Position numbers and translations under genes: made by a program
Shown: piece after piece, positions 33,305-42,254 of the stretch
How positions within the stretch are numbered: position 1 is the stretch's first letter
Layout of the letters: each line of letters opens with the position of its first letter
Assembly: GCF_014673495.1 (NCBI RefSeq)
Contig: NZ_CP051006.1
Span: 8,431,001 to 8,495,000 of the forward strand
Direction of reading: 5' to 3'
DNA from: Streptomyces griseofuscus
GTDB lineage: Bacteria; Actinomycetota; Actinomycetes; Streptomycetales; Streptomycetaceae
Length of the DNA: 64,000 bases
The notes under the pieces: model-generated
What the model saw: only the letters and a program-made list of their open reading frames with translations
Databases searched by the model: none
What the model was told of the DNA's origin: nothing

Positions 33305-34723
33305 TCAGCGGAGGGTGGCCTCCGCCCTCGTCCCCGGCTCGGTGAAGAGGATCATGCGGTCCGGTACGTGTCCGGTGTCCCGTCGGGCCACGAGCCAGTA
33401 GAGGACGGCCGGGACCAGCAGGCCCACGATCCAGGAGATGTCCGTACCGCCGAGCGGAGCGACCAGCGGACCGGTGTAGAAACTGGTGGCCAGGAAGGGG
33501 AGTTGGGCCAGCAGCCCGATGCCGTAGACGACGAGGGCGCCGACGCGCCAGGCGCCGTAGCGGCCGTGCGGATCGCTCAGCGCGGGCAGGTCGTAACGCT
33601 CCTTGGCGATCAGGTAGTAGTCCACCAGGTTGATCGCGGACCAGGGGGTGAAGGCCGTGAGCAGGAAGAGCAGGAAGTCCTTGAAGGAGGTCAGGAAGCT
33701 GTCCTTGCCCACGAGGGCGATCGCGGTTCCCGCGACCATGATTCCGGCGATGTACAGGGCGCGGACGCGCGGGGAGATGGTGCGCTGCTCGCGGAAGCCG
33801 CCGATGCCGGTCACCAACGACATGAATCCGCCATAGGTGTTGAGCACGTTGACCGTCAACTTGCCGAGGGCGATGACGAAGTACAGGAACGAGGCGATCA
33901 GGCCGGCACCGCCCAGTCCGACGACGTAGCCGACCTGGTTGTCGAGGAAGGCGCCGCCGGCCGTGGCCGCCACGAGGACGCCGAAGGTCATGGACCACTG
34001 GGATCCCAGGGCCGAGCCGCCGAGGGTCCACCAGAAGGTGGCGCGGGGAGAGGTGTCACGGGGCAGATAGCGCGAGTAGTCGGCGACGTAGGGACCGAAG
34101 GCCAGCTGCCAGGACGCCGAGAGGGAGACGGCGAGGAGGAACAGCGGCAGGTGGAAGGAGTGGTCGGCCAGGAGGGTGGTCAGGTCGGCGCGCTCCAGCA
34201 GGCGGATCCCGAGGTAGACGAAGGCGAGCGCGCACACGATGCTGGCCAGTCGGCCCAGGGTGTGGATGAGCCGGTAGCCGACGACCGTGGTGACCGCTGT
34301 GAGCAGGGCGAAGATCACGATGCCGGTGGTGTCGCCGAGGTGCGTGAGCTCACCGACGGCCTCGCCGGCCAGCACGCTGCCGCTGGCGAAGAAGCCGACG
34401 TACATGACGATGACCAGAACCAGGGGGACGACGGCACCCCGGACGCCGAACTGGGCCCTGCTGGAGATCATCTGCGGGAGCCCGAGCCGGGGCCCCTGGG
34501 CGGAGTGCAGTGCCATGACCGCGCCGCCGAGCAGATTGCCGAGCAGCAGGCCGATGAGCGACCAGAGGACGCCCCCGCCGAAGACGACGGCGAGCGCTCC
34601 GGTCACGACCGCGGTGATCTGGAGGTTGGCCCCCAGCCAGAGCGTGAACTGGCTGAACGCGCTGCCGTGCCGTTCGGCGTCGGGAACCACGTCGATCGAG
34701 CGTTGTTCGACCATGCCTGCCAT
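33305..34723 (-). CDS. NCS1-family nucleobase/hydantoin-type cation symporter
   Basis: A 472-aa integral membrane transporter with about 12 hydrophobic helices, starting 'LWLGANLQITAVVTGALAVVF' and 'GLPQMISSRAQFGVRG', the latter the NCS1 signature region in helix 2-3. It contains 'WQLAFGPYVADYSRYLPRDTS' (two pieces), typical of the cytosine/allantoin permease family, and 'TPWSAINLVDYYLIAKERYDLPAL' near the C-terminus. It would import a nucleobase, hydantoin, allantoin or similar N-heterocycle with Na+ or H+. AGAGGG precedes the ATG. It is divergent from the TetR gene, and a TGAATGCGTTCA box lies 34 bp before its start, so it probably belongs to the Rieske oxygenase regulon. Confidence 0.9.
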   Translation of the reverse strand: MAGMVEQRSIDVVPDAERHGSAFSQFTLWLGANLQITAVVTGALAVVFGGGVLWSLIGLLLGNLLGGAVMALHSAQGPRLGLPQMISSRAQFGVRGAVVPLVLVIVMYVGFFASGSVLAGEAVGELTHLGDTTGIVIFALLTAVTTVVGYRLIHTLGRLASIVCALAFVYLGIRLLERADLTTLLADHSFHLPLFLLAVSLSASWQLAFGPYVADYSRYLPRDTSPRATFWWTLGGSALGSQWSMTFGVLVAATAGGAFLDNQVGYVVGLGGAGLIASFLYFVIALGKLTVNVLNTYGGFMSLVTGIGGFREQRTISPRVRALYIAGIMVAGTAIALVGKDSFLTSFKDFLLFLLTAFTPWSAINLVDYYLIAKERYDLPALSDPHGRYGAWRVGALVVYGIGLLAQLPFLATSFYTGPLVAPLGGTDISWIVGLLVPAVLYWLVARRDTGHVPDRMILFTEPGTRAEATLR

Positions 34724-34756
34724 AAGGATGCCCTCTTCCGCGGATACACCACCGGC

Positions 34757-34768
34757 TGAATGCGTTCA
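34757..34768. promoter_or_regulatory. TGAAT-GC-GTTCA box upstream of the NCS1 permease
   Basis: TGAATGCGTTCA, an imperfect inverted repeat, shares its arms with the boxes before the Rieske oxygenase (35660) and the acyl-CoA ligase (38948), but with a spacer two bases shorter. Confidence 0.45.
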
Positions 34769-34965
34769 TGCAGGATGTGTTCGAATGAATGAAAGGTCAA
34801 TACTCTGGCCGAAAATAAGTGCGTGGGCCATCGAAATCGAGGGCGGCGGGACGGGACGCTCCGGGGCGGCCCTGCCTGGTGACGCGGGGTCCACCCCGCA
34901 CCCCCCAGGCGTTTCCTGGTTCACTGGTGAGTCCCGGCAGCGACACGGAAGGCCCAGCTCCCGCC

Positions 34966-35589
34966 ATGGTGTATCGGCGTACGGAACGCACGAAGCGGCA
35001 TGCCCGGACGAAGGAAGAGGCCTTCGTGCGTGCCGCTCACGAGTTGGTGGCCCAGGAGGGCTTCGCCGGGGCGAAGGTGGCCGCGGTGGCCGGCGCGTGC
35101 GGGGTGAGCGCGGGCTCGCTCTACTCGTACTTCGGCAGCAGGGACGAGCTGTTGGCACGGGTCTTCCGGCGGGCCGCGGGACGCGAACTGGCCGCCGTAC
35201 GCGCCGCGGTGGACACCGCGCCCGCGCACTCCGAGGCCCGGCTCAAGGCGTTCGCCGACACATTCACGGAGCGCGCCCTGCGCGGCCGGCGGCTGGCGTG
35301 GTCCCTGCTGTTCGAGCCGGTCTCGCCGGTGGTGGAACGCGAACGCCTGGTGTACCGGCGGGAGTACGCCCAGCTGTGCGAAGGGGTCATCCGGGAGGGT
35401 GTCGCGGCCGGCCTGTTCGCCCCCCAGAACGCGGCGGTCTCGGCCGGCGCCGTCATCGGCGCCATCTCCGAGGCGCTGGTGGGCAGGCTCTCGCCGGAGG
35501 TCTCGCAGAAGGCGGAGGCGCCGGACGAGCAACTGGTCGCCGACATCCGCGACTTCTGCCTCCGCGCCCTCGGCCGCGCCCCTTCCTGA
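34966..35589 (+). CDS. TetR/AcrR-family regulator
   Basis: A 207-aa TetR regulator. Residues ~14-62 are the HTH ('FVRAAHELVAQEGFAGAKVAAVAGACGVSAGSLYSYFGSRDELL' in parts); the C-terminal ligand domain follows. The frame is open to 34819, but 'MVYRRTERTKRHARTKEE' is the natural lead-in to the HTH, so the ATG at 34966 is chosen; GGAAGG lies 13 bases before it, a loose fit. It lies between the NCS1 permease and the Rieske oxygenase and is the likely owner of the TGAAT/GTTCA boxes before both and before the ligase. Confidence 0.88.
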   Translation: MVYRRTERTKRHARTKEEAFVRAAHELVAQEGFAGAKVAAVAGACGVSAGSLYSYFGSRDELLARVFRRAAGRELAAVRAAVDTAPAHSEARLKAFADTFTERALRGRRLAWSLLFEPVSPVVERERLVYRREYAQLCEGVIREGVAAGLFAPQNAAVSAGAVIGAISEALVGRLSPEVSQKAEAPDEQLVADIRDFCLRALGRAPS

Positions 35590-35659
35590 CGGTCCCGTGG
35601 TCCGTGTTCCGGAGGGCGAGAGTCCCATTGCCTCGCCCCCGTACCTTTCGTAACATCAG

Positions 35660-35675
35660 TTGAACGAGCATTCAG
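35660..35675. promoter_or_regulatory. TetR-type box before the Rieske oxygenase gene
   Basis: TTGAACGAGCATTCAG; on the other strand CTGAATGCTCGTTCAA. This agrees with the box before the acyl-CoA ligase in about 13 of 16 positions. It ends 24 bp before the ATG, over the probable promoter. Confidence 0.55.
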
Positions 35676-35699
35676 AGCTTGAACTGCGACGGGGACCCC

Positions 35700-36896
35700 A
35701 TGCGGCACAGTGAACAAGTGGCGATGATCGAGCGTCTTCTCGCGCTGCGCGAGACGCGCCGCGACGAGAAGATGCTCGACGAGGTCGTCACGATTCCGGT
35801 CAGCAAGTACACCGACGAGGCGCTCCTGGAGCGGGAGATCGCCTCGGCCTTCTCCCACTACCCGCTGATCGCCGGGCACGCCTCGGCACTCGGCGAACCC
35901 GGCGCCTATCTCACCAGCGACTGGGACCAGTTCCCCTATGTCGTCGTCAGGGGCGAGGACGGCCGGGTCCGCGCCTTCTACAACCAGTGCCGCCACCGTG
36001 GGGCCCGCCTCGCCGACCAGCCGACGGGAGTGGTGCAGAACTTCATCTGCCCCTTCCACGGCTGGGTCTACGGGCTCGACGGCGCCCTGAAGGGCATCAC
36101 CCGGGCCCATGACTTCCCCGGCGTCAAGACCTGCGACTACGGCCTGGTGGAACTGCCCGCCGCGGAGTCGGGCGGCCTGATCTGGGTCGGCCGCACGCCC
36201 GGGGAGACGCTCGACATCCCCGGATTCCTCGGCACGTTCCACGATGACCTGGTGAACTTCGATGTGGCCTCGCTTGTTCGGTACAAGAAGACCAAGGTGG
36301 TCAAGGAGGCCAACTGGAAGCTGCTGATCAAGACGTATCTGGAGGGCTACCACGTCCCGTACCTGCACCGGGACACCCTCGCCTTCGCCTTCAAGAAGGG
36401 GGTGATCGCGCACGATGAGGACGGTCTGCACATCCGGCTGTCCGCGGCGCGCACCAACATCGGCGAGACGGCCCTGAAGCCGCAGGAGGAGTGGCGCATC
36501 CTGGATTACGCCTCGGTGTACTACACGCTCTTCCCCAACACCTTCTTCATCCTGCATCCCGACTACGTGTCCATCAACACCTTCTGGCCGCTGGCGGCGA
36601 ACCGCACGATCTGGACCCACGAGATGCTCTACCGCGACGGCGACTTCCCCGGATCCGCAGGGCAGAGCGCGCTGGCCAAGCGCTTCGAGTTCACCAATGA
36701 CACCGTCTTCGACCAGGAGGACTTCGCCATCGCCGAGGACGTGCAGCGGCATCTGCCCCACGGAGGCAGCGACCACCACGTCCTGGGCCTCGCGGAGGGC
36801 CTGCTCGCCATGTTCCAGCAGAACATCGACGAGCGGCTCACCGACCCCGACACGGACACCCCCACCACCCCCCGAGCATCAGGACGGCACTCATGA
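35700..36896 (+). CDS. Rieske non-heme iron ring-hydroxylating oxygenase, alpha subunit
   Basis: A 398-aa oxygenase. The Rieske [2Fe-2S] ligands are C97-x-H99 in 'NQCRHRGARL' and C117-x2-H120 in 'ICPFHGW'. The catalytic mononuclear iron site shows 'YLEGYHVPYLHRDT' (H218, H223), with a third acidic ligand expected in the 'DFAIAEDVQ' region. The family hydroxylates aromatic rings or removes N-methyl groups and needs a reductase, which is not encoded nearby. The ATG at 35700 is preferred over an in-frame TTG at 35679 because GGGGA precedes it. Its stop overlaps the thioesterase ATG (ATGA), so the pair forms an operon under the TetR-type box at 35660. Confidence 0.9.
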   Translation: MRHSEQVAMIERLLALRETRRDEKMLDEVVTIPVSKYTDEALLEREIASAFSHYPLIAGHASALGEPGAYLTSDWDQFPYVVVRGEDGRVRAFYNQCRHRGARLADQPTGVVQNFICPFHGWVYGLDGALKGITRAHDFPGVKTCDYGLVELPAAESGGLIWVGRTPGETLDIPGFLGTFHDDLVNFDVASLVRYKKTKVVKEANWKLLIKTYLEGYHVPYLHRDTLAFAFKKGVIAHDEDGLHIRLSAARTNIGETALKPQEEWRILDYASVYYTLFPNTFFILHPDYVSINTFWPLAANRTIWTHEMLYRDGDFPGSAGQSALAKRFEFTNDTVFDQEDFAIAEDVQRHLPHGGSDHHVLGLAEGLLAMFQQNIDERLTDPDTDTPTTPRASGRHS

Positions 36897-37318
36897 CCAT
36901 GGACCACGCCGGTTTCGCACAGAGCATCTTCAAGGCCCAGCCGTTCAGCATGTTCCTGGGCGCCGAACTCACCGCGGCGGGGCCCGACTCGGCCGAGATC
37001 CGCGTGACCAACCGGCCCGAGATCCAGCAGCAGCACGGCTTCGTGCACGGGGGAGTGCTCAGCTACCTGGCCGACAACGCGCTGACCTTCGCGGGCGGGC
37101 TCGCCCTCGGCGGTGACGCGCTCACCGCCGAATACAAGATCAACTACGTGCGGCCGGCCGTGGGCGAGTACGTCGTCGCACGCGCCGAGGCGACCGTCAC
37201 CACCCGGCGCCAGGCCGTGTGCCAGTGCTCGGTCTACGTCGTCTCGGAGCAGGGCGAGGAGCGCCTGGTCGCCGTGGCGCAGGGGACGATCGTACGGGCG
37301 GGCAAGCAAGAGGACTGA
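36893..37318 (+). CDS. PaaI-type hotdog-fold thioesterase
   Basis: A 141-aa hotdog thioesterase: 'QQQHGFVHGGVLSYLADNALTFAG' (in parts) carries the 'HGG' oxyanion loop and the acidic residue in 'LADN'; 'EYKINYVRPAVGEYVVARAEA' is the C-terminal strand pattern. PaaI-like enzymes hydrolyse hydroxyphenylacetyl-CoA and similar aryl- or acyl-CoA dead ends. It is translationally coupled to the Rieske oxygenase and faces an acyl-CoA ligase gene, so a CoA-thioester pathway of an aromatic or heterocyclic acid is likely. Confidence 0.88.
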   Translation: MTMDHAGFAQSIFKAQPFSMFLGAELTAAGPDSAEIRVTNRPEIQQQHGFVHGGVLSYLADNALTFAGGLALGGDALTAEYKINYVRPAVGEYVVARAEATVTTRRQAVCQCSVYVVSEQGEERLVAVAQGTIVRAGKQED

Positions 37319-37370
37319 GACACCGCGGGGCCGGTCGACGACCGGCGGCCGGCCCTTGGCGCCAGGACTG

Positions 37371-38885
37371 TCAGGGGCCGGTCCGCACCTGCTCGCGCAG
37401 TACGTGCTTCTGCACCTTGCCGGAGGGCGTGCGCGGCAGCGACGGGACCACCACCAGATCGCGGGGGATCTTGTACTTGGCCAGCCTGGTGGAGAGGAAG
37501 CCGCGCAACTCCTCCAGCGTCACCGCCGAGTCGGCCTCGACCACGGCGACGACGGTCTCGCCCCAGTCCGGGTGCGTGCGCCCCACGACGGCGGCGTCCC
37601 GGATCGCCGGATGCTGGAGGATCGCCTCCTCCACCTCGGGCGCGTAGACGTTCTCCCCGCCGGTGATGACGACGTCCTTGATCCGGCCGACGATGAACAG
37701 ATAACCGTCCTCGTCCACCCGCGCGAGATCCCCGGACCGGTACCAGTCGCCCGCGAAGGCGCGCTCGGTGGCCTCCGGGTTGTCGAGATAGCCCAGCATG
37801 CGGGTCCCGGAGCGCAGCCACAGCTCCCCGGTCTCGCCGGCCCCGGCGTCCACACCGTCGTCCCTGACCACGCGGATGTCCACGCCCGGCATACCGCCCG
37901 CCCCGATCGACCCCGCCTTGGTGAGCTGCTCGTGCGGGCGGAGCACCGAGCCCACCGGCCCCATCTCGCTCATCCCGTACACCTGGCAGAAGCGGTCCGG
38001 TCCGTACGCCGCCTCCAGCGTCCGCACCGTCTCGGCGCCCAGCGACGCCCCGCCGTACGCCCACAGCCGCACGCTCGACAGATCGAAGCCGGACAGGTCG
38101 ACCCCGGCCGCGGGCAGGGTCTTCAGCGGGGCGAGGTAGGCGATGGGGGCGCCGAAGAAGGCGGTGACCCGGTGCTTTCGCACGGCCTCCAGGAAGGCGA
38201 GCGGCTGGTACTCCTTCAGCAGGACGACGGTGCCGCCCAGGTAGATCATCGACAGGAACCAGTTGTTCAGGGGCGAGGCGTGCCAGATCGGCATGGCCAG
38301 CAGGAACCGGTCCTCGCGGCGCAGCCCCGCGGCGGCCGTGGTGTACGCGGGCACGGCGGACAGCCCGCGGTGCGCGTGCAGGCAGCCCTTGGGCGCACCG
38401 GTCGTCCCGGAGGTGTACAACACCTGCGCGACGGCCTCGGGACCGACCTCCACCCCCTCCCATTCCGGCGCCCCGGCGACGAGCCTGTCGAACTCTCCGC
38501 CGCCGGTGTCGTCCGTGGTGAGGACATCGACCTCGGGGGCGCCCTCGCGCACGCGCCCGGACAGTTCCTCCGCGACGACGGCGACGCGCAGCTTCGAATG
38601 CCGTGCGACATAGGCCAGTTCGGGCGCGGTCAACTTGTGATTGACCGGTACCAGTGCCGCCCCGGCCCTCCAGATCCCGAACGCCGCGACGGCGAAGGCG
38701 GGGGTGTTGTACGTCATCACCCCCACGCGATCGCCCGGCCGCACCCCGCGCTCCCGCAGCACGGCGGCGGCCCGCTTCGAGGCCGCGAGCAACTCGGTGT
38801 ACGTCATCGACCCCAGATCGGAGACGAGGGCAGGCTTCTCGCCGCAGCTGCGGGCCGACGCCTCCAGCATCCATGTCAGGTTCAC
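37371..38885 (-). CDS. Acyl-CoA synthetase (AMP-dependent ligase)
   Basis: A 504-aa ANL-family ligase. The P-loop motif is 'YTSGTTGAPKGC', later motifs 'YGGASLGAETV', 'VYGMSEMGPVG' and 'WYRSGDLARVDEDGYLFIVGR' (in parts), and the C-terminal catalytic Lys is in 'RTPSGKVQKH'. It activates a carboxylic acid to its CoA ester via acyl-AMP. The GTG at 38885 is preferred: GGAGGA lies eight bases before it, whereas the ATG at 38957 would fall inside the TetR-type palindrome 38948-38965. Convergent with the thioesterase and probably co-regulated with it. Confidence 0.9.
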   Translation of the reverse strand: MNLTWMLEASARSCGEKPALVSDLGSMTYTELLAASKRAAAVLRERGVRPGDRVGVMTYNTPAFAVAAFGIWRAGAALVPVNHKLTAPELAYVARHSKLRVAVVAEELSGRVREGAPEVDVLTTDDTGGGEFDRLVAGAPEWEGVEVGPEAVAQVLYTSGTTGAPKGCLHAHRGLSAVPAYTTAAAGLRREDRFLLAMPIWHASPLNNWFLSMIYLGGTVVLLKEYQPLAFLEAVRKHRVTAFFGAPIAYLAPLKTLPAAGVDLSGFDLSSVRLWAYGGASLGAETVRTLEAAYGPDRFCQVYGMSEMGPVGSVLRPHEQLTKAGSIGAGGMPGVDIRVVRDDGVDAGAGETGELWLRSGTRMLGYLDNPEATERAFAGDWYRSGDLARVDEDGYLFIVGRIKDVVITGGENVYAPEVEEAILQHPAIRDAAVVGRTHPDWGETVVAVVEADSAVTLEELRGFLSTRLAKYKIPRDLVVVPSLPRTPSGKVQKHVLREQVRTGP

Positions 38886-38947
38886 CGCAGGGTCCTCCGC
38901 GTTCCGGTGGGACTGCCGTGCCGGGGGATCCCGTCGGCACGGCAAGA

Positions 38948-38965
38948 ATTGAATCATCGTTCAAT
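38948..38965. promoter_or_regulatory. TetR-type box before the acyl-CoA ligase gene
   Basis: ATTGAATCATCGTTCAAT has 6-bp perfect inverted arms and lies 63 bp before the GTG start. It is the best-formed copy of the box shared with the Rieske and permease promoters. Confidence 0.6.
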
Positions 38966-39126
38966 ACTCCCGCGGAAGCTTCAACTCCCTTTGCGACGAA
39001 GGGATCGCACCCGCCGCAGCGAGTGCAGTCGGGCACGGGCACCGTCTCCCCGCAAGGACGCCGCGCCGTGGACGCACCGGTACCGATCGCCGGGTGCCGG
39101 GCGGGGCGATGCCGCGCCGGCCCCGG

Positions 39127-40350
39127 TCAGCGCTCCTCGCGCAGACCCCACGGAGTCCCGTACTCGATCAGCAGGTCGAGGAAGGGCCTGGCCGGGAGTG
39201 CCTCGGGGCCGAGGACCCCAGTGCCTTGCCAGGCACCGCTCGCGATCAGTTCGAGGGCGATCACCGGGTTGACGGCCGTCTGCCAGACCACGGCCTGGGA
39301 GCCGTACTCGCGCATCGACCACTCGTTGTCGACCACGTGGTACAGGTACACCTCGCGCGCGGCGCCGTCCTTAGTGCCCTTGACCCAGGTGCCCGCACAG
39401 GTCTTGCCCGTCATCCGCTCGCCCAGCGTGGCCGGGTCGGGCAGACAGGCGGCGACCACGTCGCGCGGGGAGACCTCGACCGGACCGTCCGCGCCGGGGA
39501 CGGTGACCTTCGCCGTGGAGTCGAGCCCCAGCGCGTGGAGGGTCTTGAGCTTGGCGATGAAGTCGTCGCCCAGACCGTACTTGAACGTCACCCGGCGCGC
39601 GTCCACCCAGCGGGGCATCAGCAGCACCTCCTCGTGCTCGACGTTCACGCACTCCACCGGGCCGATGCCCTCCGGGAAGTCGAAGACCTCCGGCTCGCTG
39701 AACGGCGGCGTGGTGAACCAGCCCCGGTCCTTCTCATAGACCACGGGCGGGTTGAGGCACTCCTCGATGGTCGTCCAGATACTGAAGGACGGCGCGAAGT
39801 CATAGCCCTCGACGGTGAGATTCGCGCCGTCGCGGACCCCGAGTTCCTCGATCTCGTCGAAGAGCTCGTCGGCGGCGTAGCGGGCGAAGACGTCCGACAG
39901 ACCCGGCTCCACGCCCATTCCGACCAGGGCGAGACGGCCGGCGTCCGCCCACTCCCCGGCGCGCGCGAACTGCTCGTCGCCGAGTTTCACCCCGCACCGC
40001 TCGTACGGGGCCCTCGCGTGCGGCACGGACAGCGACATCGCCATGTCCAGGTAGTGGGTGCCCGCGGCGAGCGCGGCGTCGAACAGCGGCATCACGAAGC
40101 GCGGATCCGTCGCGTTGAGCAGCAGGTCGCAGCGCTCCGTGACGAGGAGGCTCCGTACCGCTTCCGCGTCGGAGGCGTCCAGACGGTACGGGCTGAAGCG
40201 GCCGTCGGGATCGTCGAGAGCGGCGACGGCCGCCTCGGCACGGGCGAGGTCGTAGTCGGCGACGATCATGTGCGTCAGGAAGCCGCGACGGGCCGCGATA
40301 CGGGTGACGGCGGTTCCGACACCGCCCGCACCGACGAGAAGTACGCGCAT
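39127..40350 (-). CDS. Saccharopine dehydrogenase-family oxidoreductase
   Basis: A 407-aa NAD(P)-dependent enzyme. 'VLLVGAGGVGTAVTRIAARRG' is the Rossmann dinucleotide site, 'CDLLLNATDPRFVMPLFDAALAAGTHYLDMA' (two parts) the family core, and the C-terminal region 'VEGYDFAPSFSIWTTIEECLNPP' resembles LYS9/saccharopine reductase types. Possible reactions are saccharopine cleavage or formation, lysine 6-dehydrogenation or related imino-acid chemistry; the sequence alone does not choose. GAAGGG lies eight bases before the ATG at 40350, which begins the Rossmann fold directly. It is divergent from the TetR gene at 40472, which probably controls it. Confidence 0.85.
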   Translation of the reverse strand: MRVLLVGAGGVGTAVTRIAARRGFLTHMIVADYDLARAEAAVAALDDPDGRFSPYRLDASDAEAVRSLLVTERCDLLLNATDPRFVMPLFDAALAAGTHYLDMAMSLSVPHARAPYERCGVKLGDEQFARAGEWADAGRLALVGMGVEPGLSDVFARYAADELFDEIEELGVRDGANLTVEGYDFAPSFSIWTTIEECLNPPVVYEKDRGWFTTPPFSEPEVFDFPEGIGPVECVNVEHEEVLLMPRWVDARRVTFKYGLGDDFIAKLKTLHALGLDSTAKVTVPGADGPVEVSPRDVVAACLPDPATLGERMTGKTCAGTWVKGTKDGAAREVYLYHVVDNEWSMREYGSQAVVWQTAVNPVIALELIASGAWQGTGVLGPEALPARPFLDLLIEYGTPWGLREER

Positions 40351-40471
40351 GTCACACACCCTTCGTTGAGTCGGTCCCCCGGGCGGGGGCCCCGGGAGGT
40401 GACCCGATGAAACACGAGGCGGCTTGTTAAGGTCTACGGCGTTGGCATAAGGAGCGCGAGGCGGTGACAAG

Positions 40472-41197
40472 GTGCCCAAGAAGGTGGTTCCGGAGACGGA
40501 GCGGCGCAGACGGCGGCCGACCCGGCAGGGCACCGTCCTGTCGGAGCGGCTGATCGTGCGGACGGCCCTGCGGATGCTCCACGAGCACGGCGCCTCCGGG
40601 CTGACCGCCCGCCGCCTGGGCGCCGCGCTGGGCGCCGACCCGAGCACGCTGTACCGCTACTTCGCAGGCCTGGACGGACTGACCCGGGCGATCGGCGAGG
40701 AGCTGATGGGCAGGGCCCTGGACAGCTGGACACCCACCGGGACGTGGCGCGCCGACCTGCGGGCCCTCGGCCTGGCCATCCATGCCTCGTACCTCGCCCA
40801 TCCCCACGCCGCGCTGCTCACCGCCAGCCGCGTCACCGGCCGGCCCCGCGAGATCGCCGTCGACGAGACGATCCTCGGCCTCCTGCGCGGGGCGGGCTTC
40901 GACGACGCGGACGCCGTCGGCGTGTACCACGCCTTCATCGACCTGGCGCTGGCCTTCGCCGCCCTGGACGCGGGGGCGCTCGCCATCAAGGACGAGGTCA
41001 GGGAGGCGGACGAGGAGGTCTGGACCTCGACGTACGCCCGACTGCCCGCCGAGACCCATCCGCACATCGCCGCCACCGCGCACCTGCTGGCGGAGCGGAT
41101 GAACCTCAGCGCCTACCCGGTCGTGCTGGACACCCTCCTGGGCCAGGCCGAGGCAAGGCTGACCGCCGCAGGAAACCGGGGCATCGGAGGACAGTGA
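40472..41197 (+). CDS. TetR/AcrR-family regulator
   Basis: A 241-aa TetR regulator with a GTG start and GAGG upstream. A basic N-terminal arm ('ETERRRRRPTRQG') precedes the HTH ('ALRMLHEHGASGLTARRLGAALGADPSTLYRYFAGLDGL' in parts), typical of the TetR/AcrR C-terminal-domain-type family with 'GLAIHASYLAHPHAALL' in the ligand domain. It is divergent from the saccharopine dehydrogenase-like gene with a 121-bp gap. A GCGTTGGCATAAGGAGCGCG stretch lies there, but no clear palindrome was found. Confidence 0.88.
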   Translation: MPKKVVPETERRRRRPTRQGTVLSERLIVRTALRMLHEHGASGLTARRLGAALGADPSTLYRYFAGLDGLTRAIGEELMGRALDSWTPTGTWRADLRALGLAIHASYLAHPHAALLTASRVTGRPREIAVDETILGLLRGAGFDDADAVGVYHAFIDLALAFAALDAGALAIKDEVREADEEVWTSTYARLPAETHPHIAATAHLLAERMNLSAYPVVLDTLLGQAEARLTAAGNRGIGGQ

Positions 41198-41325
41198 GGC
41201 CCCACGCGGCCCGAGGCGCCGCGTGCTCGCCTTCCTCCGCTCGCCGCACACGGCCGGGAGAGCCGTGCGCGGCGAGCAGAGGCCCCTGGAGCGACGAAGC
41301 CGTACCGGCAGGGTCGATCGTCAGG

Positions 41326-41613
41326 TCAGTGACGCAGATGGGGCCGGCCGCTGCCGTGCCTCTGACCGGGTACCCGGCCCGTCCCTACGCGGCGCCGGCC
41401 CCCGTGAACTGACGGCACCTCACCCCTCGGCCTGCGACGACGCGCGCCACCGTGCTCACCCCAGTACAGGACGCTGCCTGCGGCCAGGGCGAAGCCGATT
41501 CCCGCGCCCACCAGAGCGCCGAAGACCTCCCCCGACGCGAAGCCGACCAGAGCCCCGGCCAGCAGTCCCACCAGCGAGGCGCGGGTGAAGTACCTGCGAA
41601 TCCTCTCGTCCAT
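41326..41613 (-). CDS. Small membrane protein
   Basis: A 95-aa protein. After a basic N-terminus ('MDERIRRYFTRASLVG') there are two close hydrophobic glycine-rich segments ('LLAGALVGFASGEVFGALVG' and 'GIGFALAAGSVLYWG') and then a basic, disordered tail rich in Arg and Gly. GTG at 41622 and ATG at 41613 are both possible; AAAGG is only two bases from the GTG, so the ATG is preferred. No known family is recognised. It is divergent from the zinc-finger protein gene. Confidence 0.6.
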   Translation of the reverse strand: MDERIRRYFTRASLVGLLAGALVGFASGEVFGALVGAGIGFALAAGSVLYWGEHGGARRRRPRGEVPSVHGGRRRVGTGRVPGQRHGSGRPHLRH

Positions 41614-41699
41614 GGAAATCACCGCCTTTCACAGGCCCCTCTGCCCCGCCGTGCGGTATCAAACCGACGATTCGTCACATCAGACGAGTGCTCGCGGCG

Positions 41700-41724
41700 C
41701 CGAAGGCGCCGAATTCGCCTTCGG
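41700..41724. repeat. 9-bp inverted repeat between divergent small genes
   Basis: CCGAAGGCG and CGCCTTCGG with a 7-base loop lie between the start of the small membrane protein and the DksA/TraR-type gene. Since both genes read away from it, it is more likely a regulator site than a terminator. Confidence 0.4.
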
Positions 41725-41838
41725 CTCGGGTCGACCGCTGGAAAGCCGGAAGGGCGGGCGTTCGGCTCAGACGGCGAGGCGTGGGTGGCCTGGGGGAGGG
41801 GAGGGGAATCACGGACCGGCGATCGGCGTTGTAGAAGT

Positions 41839-42243
41839 ATGGACGATCCATCCTCGTACGGCCGTGACGCGCACGGCGCCGCCGGCGTCGCGGCGACCTA
41901 CGCGCGCCTCGCGGCCGATCGTGCCGAAACGCTCACCCGGGCGGCCGCGCTGAGCCGCGAATTCGACGGGATCGTCGCGGCGAACGCCTTGGTCGCGATC
42001 GATGACGAACATGACCCCGAGGGAGGCAGCACCGCTTTCGAGCGGGCCCACGTGGCCGCTCTGCTGGCGCGTGCGCGTGAGCACCTGGAAGAACTCGACC
42101 AAGCGCTGGAACGAGTCGAGCGCGGGCAGTACGGGAAGTGCGCGGGCTGCGGCGGAACGATACCTCCCGAACGGCTGGAGATCCGTCCGGCGACCGCCCT
42201 GTGTGTGCGGTGCGCCCGGTCGGATCCGCGCCGTTCCCCGTAG
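41839..42243 (+). CDS. DksA/TraR-type C4 zinc-finger protein
   Basis: A 134-aa protein. A coiled-coil N-terminal half ('ARAREHLEELDQALERVERGQYGKC') leads to a C4 zinc finger 'CAGCGGTIPPERLEIRPATAL...CVRCA' (Cys pairs CxxC and CxxC). This is the DksA/TraR fold, which inserts into the RNA polymerase secondary channel; Streptomyces has several such small copies, some stress-linked. The Asp pair of the DksA coiled-coil tip is not obvious, so the transcriptional role is uncertain. No good ribosome site precedes the ATG. Confidence 0.82.
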   Translation: MDDPSSYGRDAHGAAGVAATYARLAADRAETLTRAAALSREFDGIVAANALVAIDDEHDPEGGSTAFERAHVAALLARAREHLEELDQALERVERGQYGKCAGCGGTIPPERLEIRPATALCVRCARSDPRRSP

Positions 42244-42254
42244 CCACGGGTACG

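Noticed and set aside
33368..34759. 463-codon plus-strand ORF opposite the NCS1 permease
   Set aside because: Gly/Glu/Arg/Asp-rich antisense of membrane helices with no family signature.
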